A DNA stretch of 60,439 nucleotides from Lachnospiraceae bacterium (GCA_910575475.1 CAJTGD010000035.1:1-60439), one strand, 5' to 3'. Shown: positions 51,563-60,354, counted from the first letter of the stretch. The notes: generated from the sequence alone by a model not told the origin. Numbers and translations are program-made.

Positions 51563-52660
51563 CTACAGCGTATCCGTCAACTTTAGTATACTTTCGATAA
51601 CTTTATCCATATCAAAATATTGATATTGCCCCAGCCTTCCAGCAAATATTACTTTCTTTTCCTGCTCTGATCTCTTCCGGTATTGCTCATAGAGAGCATT
51701 GTTTTTATCATTATTAATCGGATAATAGGGTTCTTTTCCCTGTTTCCATAATGTAGGATATTCACGAGTAATCACGGTTCTGTCAGGATTTCCTTCTCCA
51801 AAAAGGAAATGCTTATGCTCCACGATTCGTGTGTACGGAGTCTCTATATCTGTAAAGTTCATTCCTGCTACTCCCTGATAGTTTCCCACTGAAAGCACCT
51901 CCGTTTCAAAATGCAGGCTGCGGTATTCCAGCGTCCCATAGCAATAGTCATAATAAGCGTCAATGGGCCCGGTAAACACCACACAATTTGCCTGTTTCTC
52001 ATACGTTTCTCGATGCTTCAGAAAATCAACCCCCAACTGCACTTCAATCCCGGACAGCATCTGTTCTACCATAGCCGTATAACCATTCTTTGGAATCCCC
52101 TGATGTGGATGATTGAAATAATTATTGTCATAGGTGAAACGAATCGGCAGTCTGCGGATAATAAAAGCGGGCAACTCCTTACAGTCTGTTCCCCACTGTT
52201 TTTCAGTATAACCTTTGACCAGCTTTTCATAAATATCTTTCCCTACAAGCTTGAGCGCCTGTTCCTCCAGATTCGTTGGCTCGGTAATCCTGAATCCCGT
52301 TATCTGCTCATTAATTATGCGTTGTGCTTCCGCAGGCGTTTTTGTCCCCCAAAGCTGGTAAAAAGTATTCATATTAAACGGGAGATTATACAATTTCCCA
52401 TGAAAGTTCGCGACCGGAGAATATACAAAATGGTTGAATTCCGTAAATCGATTTATAAATTTCCATACCCGTTCATTATCCGTATGGAAAATATGGGGGC
52501 CATATTGATGCACCTCAATTCCTTCCAACTTCGAACTGTAAATATTTCCTCCGATATGTACTCTTTTATCAAGAACCATACAGCTATAACCTTTATCTGT
52601 CATCGTCCTGGCAAATGTCGCTCCTGCAAGTCCCGCTCCTACGATTAAATAATCCAGCAT
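51563..52660 (-). CDS. glf: UDP-galactopyranose mutase
   Basis: FAD motif VGAGLAGATFARTM at the N terminus, GGNIYSSKLEGIEVHQYGPHIFHT, and the substrate arginine region (FIRRLPIRFTYDNNYFNH) are all typical of Glf. It makes UDP-galactofuranose. With GalE it supplies UDP-Galf, showing that the glycan contains galactofuranose. First gene of the glycan block after the surface-protein genes. Length 365, normal. Confidence 0.95.
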   Translation of the reverse strand: MLDYLIVGAGLAGATFARTMTDKGYSCMVLDKRVHIGGNIYSSKLEGIEVHQYGPHIFHTDNERVWKFINRFTEFNHFVYSPVANFHGKLYNLPFNMNTFYQLWGTKTPAEAQRIINEQITGFRITEPTNLEEQALKLVGKDIYEKLVKGYTEKQWGTDCKELPAFIIRRLPIRFTYDNNYFNHPHQGIPKNGYTAMVEQMLSGIEVQLGVDFLKHRETYEKQANCVVFTGPIDAYYDYCYGTLEYRSLHFETEVLSVGNYQGVAGMNFTDIETPYTRIVEHKHFLFGEGNPDRTVITREYPTLWKQGKEPYYPINNDKNNALYEQYRKRSEQEKKVIFAGRLGQYQYFDMDKVIESILKLTDTL

Positions 52661-52786
52661 GTGCTTACCTCCAAAATTATTCGTCTCTGATCACTGTACT
52701 CTGTATCATGATGAGAATCCCCACCTTCTAGCACAACTACACTACGCTGCTCAAATTTTTATATTAAACATCTGCCATCTGAAATT

Positions 52787-52819
52787 AATGTGGGTTCTTT
52801 TTGTTTAAGAACCCACATT
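52787..52819 (-). terminator. Strong hairpin between the surface-protein genes and glf
   Basis: AATGTGGGTTCTT (52787-52799) and AAGAACCCACATT (52807-52819) are perfect 13-bp arms with a 7-base loop, 20 bases past the surface-protein stop. The minus-strand T-tract is weak (AATTTC), so it may act as a partial terminator or as an mRNA stabiliser that sets a high surface-protein to glycan-enzyme ratio. Confidence 0.7.
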
Positions 52820-52839
52820 ATAATTCTTAGTAAGATTTT

Positions 52840-53820
52840 TTATTTATTTTCAAATGTATATCTTGTTGTTCCATCTGTAACTCTGATATATGCTGTTCCT
52901 TCTACTTGACCGCCAAGTGCTTCCACAATAGTTTCCCATGTTAAACCTACCCAGTTATTACTTGTAGTATATTTGTCTGCTGCAAGTCCTACATAATTAC
53001 TTCCACCATCAGAAACTTCCACTGTCAGATTAGTTGATGAAAAACCAGTACTGGCATCTTTCGCAAGCCATAAACCAGTATCATTCCAAGTTCCATATGC
53101 TTCTGCATCTGTATAATCCGCATGCTTCGCAATCGTCCAAGTCAGCTTAATCTGTGGTGCTGTCATATCAGCAGCTACATCCTTCTGGTTTGTCTTTCCT
53201 GATAACTGAACTGTTGTCTTCTTCCAACCTGTAGCACCAGTTTTAGCTGCATATTTATATGCACCACCCTCAACTTTCGCTTCAAAATTGTCAGGTACCC
53301 CGTCAAGTTTTGCTTTTGCCGTTGTGCCATCAGATGTAATCGCCTTTGTCTCACTTCCCACCGTCAAATTCATGAGAAGAGCCGGTGTCGTAGCTGCCGT
53401 AAGTGCCGCATCATCTGCCACAAGGGCGATATCTTTGCCGCCTGCTGTTGCTGTCACTTCTGCCGCAACAGATACATCCACCGCTACACTATTCTTTCCT
53501 TCAAACTCTACTGCCTCGCTACTACTTGCATAGCTGTTGTCTTTCTGTTTAAAATATACTCCATCAGCATTTTTCGTCACAGCAGTATCATCTGTCAGCT
53601 TTCCTGCAAGATCAATTACTCGTTCCGGGTCAACATAATAGTTAAATATAGTATCTGTATTCGTTGGCAACGTTACTGTTGTAATCTCTTTATCCAAATG
53701 TCCTATTGATGTTCCTGTTCCTGTTGCATTTCCTGTCTGATCTTCTGCCAAAACTGCCATACTGCTTCCTACTACCATTGTCGCTGCAAGAGTCCCTGCC
53801 ATAAATCTTCTTAAATTCAT
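52840..53820 (-). CDS. Secreted surface protein, paralogue of 54562-55923
   Basis: A signal peptide (residues 1-25, cleavage near VLAED) precedes a beta-rich, Ala/Thr/Lys-rich protein of 326 residues. The segment TTVTLPTNTDTIFNYYVDPERVIDLAG is closely similar in plan to QVILPTDANGIFDFVLDPQKLIE in the neighbour at 54562, followed in both by a KGATVFF/GVYFKQKDN-like strand, SSSEAVEF/SSSDHVTI and a VPVDV/VAVDVSV strand. They belong to one family that I cannot name. No LPXTG or membrane anchor. Very high Thr/Ser content makes it a possible glycosylation target of the adjacent locus. Confidence 0.75.
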   Translation of the reverse strand: MNLRRFMAGTLAATMVVGSSMAVLAEDQTGNATGTGTSIGHLDKEITTVTLPTNTDTIFNYYVDPERVIDLAGKLTDDTAVTKNADGVYFKQKDNSYASSSEAVEFEGKNSVAVDVSVAAEVTATAGGKDIALVADDAALTAATTPALLMNLTVGSETKAITSDGTTAKAKLDGVPDNFEAKVEGGAYKYAAKTGATGWKKTTVQLSGKTNQKDVAADMTAPQIKLTWTIAKHADYTDAEAYGTWNDTGLWLAKDASTGFSSTNLTVEVSDGGSNYVGLAADKYTTSNNWVGLTWETIVEALGGQVEGTAYIRVTDGTTRYTFENK

Positions 53821-53899
53821 ACCAAAACCTCCTATTTCTCTACATTTTTGTTTAAGTTTTTATTTAACATTTGGTAAGTTAAATAAAAATCCACGTCCA

Positions 53900-54436
53900 T
53901 TACCCTTCAATAATTAAGGTAACGGTCACCCGAAGTGTACTGATCGTGTTCTGCTCATCATCCACCAGATGATAGACCACCACACAGTCATAAGTTCCAA
54001 CATCAAGCTCTGTGTCAAGTGCGATATCCCGCAAACTGCTTCCCACTGGAATCACAGGCGATTTATAGATCGCATTTTCCTCGTCTGATGTGAGAAACAG
54101 ATCGAAATACACTGCATTCGTGTTCCCTGTTACATTCTCCACATATGCATCCGAAGAAACAGCATCACCCGCCGCAAAATGCCAGTCATAGCTCATCGTA
54201 ACAGTGTAGTATCCGGGCTCTACAAACTCCTCGTCCTCCATCTGTGCGATCATTTCTTCAACATTATCCGGGGTAACAACTACATTCCGTCGTTCTTCCT
54301 CCGGTTTTCGTAACAGTAAAAATGCTATTACGCCCGCCAGTACAAGGATGATAACGACAAGAATAATGGTACCGACTGTTTTCCTCTTCCCTTCCTTTCC
54401 CTTCTTTCTAGCTTGATTTGAATTTGCTGTACTCAT
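53900..54436 (-). CDS. Single-pass membrane protein of the surface module
   Basis: A basic cytoplasmic tail (residues 1-20, ARKKGKEGKRK), one membrane helix (about 23-42, GTIILVVIILVLAGVIAFLL) and an extracellular acidic domain (VTPDNVEEMIAQMEDEEFVE...GYYTVTMSYDWHF) are visible in 178 residues. The outer domain looks like a small beta-sandwich. It is flanked by the two paralogous secreted proteins, so it may anchor or assemble them. Family not recognised. Confidence 0.6.
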   Translation of the reverse strand: MSTANSNQARKKGKEGKRKTVGTIILVVIILVLAGVIAFLLLRKPEEERRNVVVTPDNVEEMIAQMEDEEFVEPGYYTVTMSYDWHFAAGDAVSSDAYVENVTGNTNAVYFDLFLTSDEENAIYKSPVIPVGSSLRDIALDTELDVGTYDCVVVYHLVDDEQNTISTLRVTVTLIIEG

Positions 54437-54561
54437 TGTTTACACCTCCGAGTTTCTATATCAAAGCAGAGGCATTACGCACTGCTTCAATATCAATTTC
54501 TACATGCTTTTATCATGCCTTTTGCATCCAGACAGAAAATTTGCCGGATAAGCGATACCTG

Positions 54562-55923
54562 TCAACGATTCAACACAATCTCTTCCTCAGTTTTCCCTAC
54601 GTCATTAAACACAACTACCAATACCGCAGGCTGCATACTCAAATCTGAAAGGCATTCGTTCACCCAGCCTTCGCCTAATAAGAGTTGACCCTCCTTATAC
54701 CTGACAGCATCCGCTTCCCCCTCCGTCCCCAGTAATTCATCGTCTGTATCTTTCCATCTGACAGAGACAATCTTCGTTGCCGCCGCGCTTCCTGATCCAA
54801 GGTCAACATCTATGCTTAGAGGTTTTCCTGTTTTTAAAGTATAAGAAGTTTTCGCAATATTCGGCGCTGTACCTTCTCCGAATTCTGGATTTACATCAGA
54901 ATCCTTATTTTCATCCAAAGTCTCCTTTATACCTGAAACACTATCTATATCCGCCCCTGCTTCTTTATCCATAGACGTACTATTGTTCAAATCCCTATCT
55001 GTATCTAAATTATTTCTCTCAGCCAGGGCCGGCTCTCTATTCAGGTATGAGGTGCTATTTTGGATATTTTCATCTTCCAAAGCTTCCTTTTCTACAGGAT
55101 CGGTCTCCAATGTTTGACTGAAAATTGAATCTCCTTCTAAGGTTTCATTTGAAACAGTATTCTTTGGCTTGTCAGAATCCAAACTCTGGCCTGGCATCAC
55201 TTCCCATGTAACATTCACTAAAAGCGCAACATTTTTTACTGTTGACCAGTCTCCTTTTTCATTAGCAGTACCGATAAGCTGGAATGAATACTCAGGAAAT
55301 GAAACATTTCCCAGATCATTCCTCAACCCATAGTTATATTCTCCGGATTCCTGATCATAGCTGTACTCAAAAGCATCTTCGGGCGCAGCCGGAATGGTTG
55401 CCTGGATATATGCTTTTTCCGTTCCAATGGGAACCGTATGCTCTCCATCTGTTAAAGCCATATAAAGACTCGTACCTGTATCGTATGTAAATTCCCTGTC
55501 ATCCGTCATAGTGATACCGCCAAGGGATTCCGGAGAAATATCCACCTTTATCAGCACATCAACAGGCACGGTACTCCTGTTGATGATCGTGACATGATCG
55601 CTGGAACTGCTGTACTCATCTGCTGTCTGTCCGTCTGAACGGTGAAAAAAAACCGTAGCGCCTTTTTCATAAGACTTGCCGCCGTATGCCGCCGCATTGG
55701 TTTCTTCAATTAATTTCTGCGGATCTAGCACAAAATCAAAAATTCCGTTTGCATCCGTTGGCAGAATCACCTGGTATACATCCGGTTTTATGCTCGCTTC
55801 CATCTGTCCGGCACCTGACGCATCCGCCTGCCCTGGCTCTTCCGCTAATATAGATATGGGAGAACCTATGACCAATACCGAGAATATCGCAAACGCAATC
55901 ATATTTTTAAGATTTCGCCGCAT
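54562..55923 (-). CDS. Secreted surface protein with Ser/Asp-rich region
   Basis: A signal peptide (about residues 1-27, ending ISILAEE) is followed by the paralogous domain described for 52840-53820 (about residues 45-255). Then comes an acidic Asn/Asp/Ser/Glu-rich stretch (about 260-365) and a C-terminal domain (TSYTLKTGKPLSIDVDLGSG, VSVRWKDTDDELLGTEGEAD). There is no sortase motif. It may be held at the surface by its partner at 53900-54436 or by sugar modification. Confidence 0.72.
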   Translation of the reverse strand: MRRNLKNMIAFAIFSVLVIGSPISILAEEPGQADASGAGQMEASIKPDVYQVILPTDANGIFDFVLDPQKLIEETNAAAYGGKSYEKGATVFFHRSDGQTADEYSSSSDHVTIINRSTVPVDVLIKVDISPESLGGITMTDDREFTYDTGTSLYMALTDGEHTVPIGTEKAYIQATIPAAPEDAFEYSYDQESGEYNYGLRNDLGNVSFPEYSFQLIGTANEKGDWSTVKNVALLVNVTWEVMPGQSLDSDKPKNTVSNETLEGDSIFSQTLETDPVEKEALEDENIQNSTSYLNREPALAERNNLDTDRDLNNSTSMDKEAGADIDSVSGIKETLDENKDSDVNPEFGEGTAPNIAKTSYTLKTGKPLSIDVDLGSGSAAATKIVSVRWKDTDDELLGTEGEADAVRYKEGQLLLGEGWVNECLSDLSMQPAVLVVVFNDVGKTEEEIVLNR

Positions 55924-55974
55924 TGGTGATCCACCTCCATTTTTATTTCACGCTTAGTTCTTGTCCTGAAGCTT

Positions 55975-57321
55975 TTATAGAATCTCCACATCCTGTATCA
56001 TAATTGGCTTCCCCGCTTTCTGGCACAACTGCACCAGGCTGCTCCAATCTCCATAGTATGCGTCACACAATGCAATCGCCCGGTTGAGCTCCGGGGAAGC
56101 GTCATAAATCCCCCATCCTTCTGCCTGATATTTTCTGACCAGTCTCTGATACTCTGTCCACAGCTGCGGCCGCATAGAACGGATCGTTGCCCCGATCAGC
56201 GGATGGGGCCGCCACAGCAGCGCAATTTCCTCTCTATTTTCCTGAAATACCTGAAACACGAACTTCATTTTTTCCAGCATCTTCTCCTGATGTTCCAATA
56301 ACGCGCTGACGCTGGTATTATATAAGATGATCTTTTTCCATTTTCCATCCGGTTTACGGATCATTTCCAGCCATTCCTCCGGTATCCGCAATCCTTCCTT
56401 TTTCGTGCTTTGAACTTTTTCGAATTTTGGTGAGCCTGTCCCCAAGATTGTCTTTTCCCAATGTTTCCTCGTCTGCTCTCCGCATGCCTTTGTCAGTACC
56501 TTTATGTAAACCTGCCGCATATTTTCAGACTGTACGATCACCTTATCCGCGTTTAGAACCCCCGGCGCTGTACAGAAATGCGCCATCCCTTCCACACCCT
56601 TTTCATCCTCCGGACCCACTTCGCCCAGGACAAAGTACGGAATATAGACCAGCGTTTCTGTGCATTTCTTTAATTCTATGGAATAAAACCTTGGATCCAC
56701 ACTGGTCACGTAATTATATTGATCATAAGGATTATGGATAAACACCTTATCCGGCAAACGTTTCTGGATATCATAGTTTTCATAGTGGGTCACCGGCACA
56801 TCGTCCGGCATTTCATCGCCTTCATAGTGATATTGACTGAATGTACCATCCGGGTCGCGGTCGTAATAGGGGATTGGAACTACATATACATCACAGTCCT
56901 CATCCTCTTCTGCTGCCCTCCAGACACTTTCCAGAGAATCCCACATGGATGCTTTATATGGAAGGAATACGACTTCCTGCCGATCCGGTATCTGTTCGCC
57001 AAGCAGTTTTCTGGCCTGCCTGATCTGTCCAGCAAGCGTGTGCAGCATAACGCGGCGTTTTTCCGGATCATGAAGTACCAGTGTCATATGATACAGGGTT
57101 TCACAGTAGTCTTCCAGCTCATGAACAGTTTCAGTTCCTTCGCCGTATATCGTCTCCAGTTCGCTGCCCATGGCAATGGCCATTTCCTGGCATTCTGACA
57201 GAAGCTGCTGAGTCCCTTCTTCGTTTACGTGCTTTGCTGTCAGATTTACTTTTAATGTTCTATTTGCTTTTTCCAGTAAATTCAACACGGAAAACATCTG
57301 CTTCCTCAGCGCACGGCTCAT
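55975..57321 (-). CDS. CDP-glycerol glycerophosphotransferase-like protein
   Basis: This 448-residue protein has an N-terminal helical region (1-110), then VVFLPYKASMWDSLESVWRA, DVYVVPIPYYDRDP and, in the second half, ILYNTSVSALL, ALLWRPHPLIGATIRSM, and YDASPELNRAIALCDAYYGDWSS, which has the glycerophosphotransferase-like 'WRPHP...D...YGDxSS' pattern of the TagB/TagF family. The ATG follows GAAGGAGAA. It probably transfers glycerol phosphate or a related unit to a glycan. It lies directly downstream of the putative guide RNA region of the TnpB-like gene. Confidence 0.68.
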   Translation of the reverse strand: MSRALRKQMFSVLNLLEKANRTLKVNLTAKHVNEEGTQQLLSECQEMAIAMGSELETIYGEGTETVHELEDYCETLYHMTLVLHDPEKRRVMLHTLAGQIRQARKLLGEQIPDRQEVVFLPYKASMWDSLESVWRAAEEDEDCDVYVVPIPYYDRDPDGTFSQYHYEGDEMPDDVPVTHYENYDIQKRLPDKVFIHNPYDQYNYVTSVDPRFYSIELKKCTETLVYIPYFVLGEVGPEDEKGVEGMAHFCTAPGVLNADKVIVQSENMRQVYIKVLTKACGEQTRKHWEKTILGTGSPKFEKVQSTKKEGLRIPEEWLEMIRKPDGKWKKIILYNTSVSALLEHQEKMLEKMKFVFQVFQENREEIALLWRPHPLIGATIRSMRPQLWTEYQRLVRKYQAEGWGIYDASPELNRAIALCDAYYGDWSSLVQLCQKAGKPIMIQDVEIL

Positions 57322-57369
57322 TATATGGTTCTCCTTCTTTTATTCAGCTTCCTTTAATAATTCATTTTT

Positions 57370-57735
57370 AAAATAAGGCACATTGGTCATCGAAAAGGAA
57401 CTTTCAAATCCATCCGATGATGCGGATCACTCCGCTTCGCTCCCTGCTACATCATGCAATGTTACCAACCGTAAGGTTGATAACCTACGCGCGCATCAGC
57501 GCGCTTCCTCTTGGATTTGTCACCAGCCATAAGGCTGATGGCCTACGCGCGTCTCCGCGCTTTCGCATGTTCACAGAGTCCTGGCATACCCAATCCACAG
57601 GCATTTGGCATATTGCCAAATCCTGCCTTCTAATGCCGTAAATTATTTTTATATCATGAACCGCGCCTTCTAGTCCTTTCGGTAAAACCCAGGCTCATCA
57701 CCAGGATTTATCTAAATGGCTGTTCTTATGATCAA
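57370..57735 (-). ncRNA. Putative omega/guide-type RNA downstream of the dead TnpB
   Basis: About 360 bases with no gene but dense secondary structure follow the TnpB-like stop. Two tandem units (57521-57560 and 57463-57504) each contain a C(A/G)CC-type hairpin, CAGCC-ATAA-GGCTG versus CAACC-GTAA-GGTTG, and a GC hairpin, CGCGCG/CGCGC versus GCGCGC/GCGCGC. The changes keep pairing, so the structures are under selection or duplicated with compensation. A further 8-bp stem ATTTGGCA-TAT-TGCCAAAT lies at 57603-57621 and an ATGATG...CATCAT closing stem at 57416-57455. TnpB omega RNAs are encoded at this position, overlapping the gene's 3' end with the guide at the far end. Here the guide would start near 57415 and extend toward the glycerophosphotransferase gene. 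Confidence 0.6.
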
Positions 57736-59042
57736 TGCAAAACTCCTTCGCCCTGCCCTCTCTTTTTTACATTGCGGGCAGTATTGGTTTTTTCTTCTTC
57801 GCAGTATCCGCATGAGGAACAGCGGAACTTGCCGTTTGACCTGGTTCCCATCGCACCGCAGTTACTGCATTCATTGCTGATGTCTTTTCCAAGCACTTCC
57901 ACGATCTCAATGGACAGCTCCCGGCACTTTTGTGTCAGTCTCTTCCGGATATAGCCTCTCTGCCACAGATTCACGGAATTGTTAATTTTTTTATTCACCC
58001 CGCCGGACTGTGGCTTTGGAAGCTTCACCATGTAGAGCGTTCCCGGCTTTTCTGTACGCAGGAATCGGTTTAGTTCCTGATTGATGTAGCTGTGCATCTG
58101 TTCCTGGAGCCTTCCTTTTTTGGCATTGTATTTCTTCCGCCCGGGATTGCTTGCTTTATTCTGGTTATATTTCCCAGTCTGGACACGCATCCATTCCGCG
58201 TATTCTGTCTGGTATTTTCCAAGCTCTTCTCCGTAATGGTGTCCCTGGTCTGTGGTCAGCATCGTATAGATTCCAAAGGCCGCTCCGATCTGTTCCGAAT
58301 ACTCCGCGAATTTATGTACCGATACATTGACAGGAACCTTGATCTCCAGCCGGCTTTCTTCCGGATATAGTTTGACGTACAGCTGGGACTGATACTGATT
58401 GCGGTCCGTCAGAGGGACAAAGATCCGTTTCCGTTTTTCTTTTGTGGAAATGTAAATCCCGGAATCCGCGTAGCGGTATGCCCGCTCTGCAACGGAAAAG
58501 CCTGTTGCTTTGTCCGTATGCTCCTTTACATGGTATTTTCTGACCTGCCTGCGCAGATAGCGGTGTAGCTTCTCCTCATCCACCCCGGCCAAAAGTTCAT
58601 CCGACTTTGCCTGGATTTCCTTCGGCAGCTTTACAGTTTTCGCATTTAGCACTGCTTCAAAGGCATTATTAACTTTCAGCAGAAAACGGAGATAATGCTT
58701 TTCTTCTTCTGCCAGATTCTGATTGACAGCAATCAGCTTCAGAAGCTTGGACTTTGTCCTGGTCCACTGGCTCTTAATGTCTCCCAGCGCATCAAACATC
58801 GCCAGGTAAAAGTAGACTGACGGCATTCCCAGTTCCGCCCGAAGCCCGCTCTTTGTCATCTCATTCTGCACCGTATATCCCGGATAGATCTTGGATAAAC
58901 TGCCAATGCCCCCGTAGCGGTTGTATACATAATTCTTCACCTTTTTATAATCCTCTGCGATCTCCAGGAGCTTTTGCATATCGGCTTTTGGAATCGGCTC
59001 TTTATTATACTGGTGAATGGTCTTGCATATCTTCTCAGGCAA
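57732..59042 (-). CDS. TnpB homologue with all three RuvC catalytic residues substituted (TldR-like)
   Basis: A TTG start at 59042 follows AGGAGAGGTGG. The 436-residue protein has the TnpB layout: a WED/REC-like N-terminal half, RuvC, and a zinc ribbon C392-x2-C395...C408-x2-C411. By alignment to active TnpB, RuvC-I 'GIDLG' reads GAAFG (Ala255 for Asp), RuvC-II 'vEDL' reads YMVKL (Val339 for Glu), and RuvC-III 'DRDxNAA' reads EEKTNTA (Lys418 for Asp). The fold-supporting residues around them are kept (ISNECSNCG, TNTARNV). Nuclease-dead TnpB derivatives called TldR act as RNA-guided transcription repressors in some bacteria. There is no TnpA. It lies between an integrase and a surface locus and is followed by a structured RNA region. 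Alignment was by eye. Confidence 0.8.
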   Translation of the reverse strand: MPEKICKTIHQYNKEPIPKADMQKLLEIAEDYKKVKNYVYNRYGGIGSLSKIYPGYTVQNEMTKSGLRAELGMPSVYFYLAMFDALGDIKSQWTRTKSKLLKLIAVNQNLAEEEKHYLRFLLKVNNAFEAVLNAKTVKLPKEIQAKSDELLAGVDEEKLHRYLRRQVRKYHVKEHTDKATGFSVAERAYRYADSGIYISTKEKRKRIFVPLTDRNQYQSQLYVKLYPEESRLEIKVPVNVSVHKFAEYSEQIGAAFGIYTMLTTDQGHHYGEELGKYQTEYAEWMRVQTGKYNQNKASNPGRKKYNAKKGRLQEQMHSYINQELNRFLRTEKPGTLYMVKLPKPQSGGVNKKINNSVNLWQRGYIRKRLTQKCRELSIEIVEVLGKDISNECSNCGAMGTRSNGKFRCSSCGYCEEEKTNTARNVKKRGQGEGVLH

Positions 59043-59192
59043 TCTGCGTCCACCTCTCCTGAATCGTATATCAGAGCATCACTTTCCTATTTCGGGAAAT
59101 GGATTTCCCGTCAGATTTTCGTAGAATATCAAATTCTATGAATCAGAATTTACCCTTCCTGTACCTGCGTGTTTTCTGTCCCCTCTGACCAT

Positions 59193-60314
59193 TTATCTGA
59201 CGGTAAATAATCCGGAAAGGCGGTTCATATTTTTGCTTTTCAGCGCCATGGTCGGATGGACATAACGGTTCATCGTAATGGATACGCTTGCGTGGCCAAG
59301 GATCTCGCTCAGGCTCTTCACATCAAATCCCAATTCGATGCATCTTGTGGCAAAGGTATGACGGATCGCATGAAAATTTGCGTCAGAGATATCGCAGGAT
59401 GCAAGTATCCTTTTAAAACGGTTCTGCATTGTTCTGGGCTCTACAAACCGATCCTGTTCGCATGTCAGCAGAAATGCCCCCGGCGTATGATATTTTTTGA
59501 GCAATCCTAAAATTGCCTTCGGCAGGGGAATAGTACGGATCGAGCATACGCTCTTCGGCGCAAAGATCTGTACTGCTGTTTTGCGTTCCTTCAATCCGTC
59601 TACCCGAATCCTCTGCATCGTTTTGTGCACCTGCATTTTCCCATCTGTAAGACTAAAATCATCCCAGGTCAGTGCGCACAGCTCTCCGATGCGAATACCC
59701 GTAAAAAAACAGACTACGATTCCCAGAGCGATCGGATCCATATTTTCCTGCAGATATGTAAGGAGATTCGCCTGTTCTTCCGCACTGAACACACGGATTT
59801 CCTTCTGCTCCTGCTTGATATTGACACATTCCGGAGAAAATGATACGGTAAGATCCCGTTTCAATGCATAGACCCGGATGCTGTTCATGGCAGACATGAT
59901 CTCCGCAACCGTAGACGGCGCAAGCCCCTGCTGCTTTGCTCCTCCGCTGGACAGTAAAGAGCTGGCAAAGTCGATCACATTCTGGTTTGTAATCTCCGAA
60001 AATTCAATTTCGCCGAATTTCGGAAGAATATAGCAGCGGAGCAGATCATCGTACTTGTTTACCGAAGAGACTTTGAGCGTCCCGGACACCGATTCCAGCC
60101 AATGATTACCAAGCTCTGCCATACTCCCCGCAAGAGTCCTGTCTGATTTTTGGTTCAGATTCTTTTTTGCGTCGTCAAGCTTCTTCTTTACATCCCGATA
60201 GTTTCTGGCATAAACAGCTCCATAGTGTGCTTTTCCATCCTTACGTCCCTTGATGTAACGGCCTTCCCAGCGCCCGTCCTTCCTCTTGTAAATGTTTTCG
60301 CCCTTTCTCGGCAT
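59193..60314 (-). CDS. Tyrosine recombinase/integrase
   Basis: ATG 60314 (MPRKGENIYKRKDGRWEGRYI) follows AGGAGG at 8 bases. An N-terminal arm-binding AP2-like domain (to about 65), a core-binding SAM-like domain (about 65-160) and a catalytic domain are present with CFFTGIRIGELCAL (Arg), HAIRHTFATRC (His, Arg), LGHASVSITMNRYVHPT (His, Tyr). All active residues are intact. Such integrases sit at the upstream edge of capsule loci in gut Firmicutes, where they may belong to mobile elements or to promoter inversion systems. No matching inverted-repeat pair was found near it in this window. Confidence 0.92.
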   Translation of the reverse strand: MPRKGENIYKRKDGRWEGRYIKGRKDGKAHYGAVYARNYRDVKKKLDDAKKNLNQKSDRTLAGSMAELGNHWLESVSGTLKVSSVNKYDDLLRCYILPKFGEIEFSEITNQNVIDFASSLLSSGGAKQQGLAPSTVAEIMSAMNSIRVYALKRDLTVSFSPECVNIKQEQKEIRVFSAEEQANLLTYLQENMDPIALGIVVCFFTGIRIGELCALTWDDFSLTDGKMQVHKTMQRIRVDGLKERKTAVQIFAPKSVCSIRTIPLPKAILGLLKKYHTPGAFLLTCEQDRFVEPRTMQNRFKRILASCDISDANFHAIRHTFATRCIELGFDVKSLSEILGHASVSITMNRYVHPTMALKSKNMNRLSGLFTVR

Positions 60315-60354
60315 AAGCAATTCCTCCTACTACAATATATTTATGGTTAATATC

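Noticed and set aside
57416..57621. CRISPR-like array
   Set aside because: Only two imperfect units with covarying differences, no spacers and no cas genes; better explained as RNA structure.
57417..57641. A 74-codon plus-strand frame over the hairpin region
   Set aside because: The region is explained by paired, covarying hairpins; the frame has no start signal and reads through every stem.
59060..59190. Invertible promoter controlled by the integrase
   Set aside because: Only short local hairpins (CGGGAAAT/ATTTCCCG at 59094-59111) are present; I found no separated inverted pair that could flank an invertible segment.
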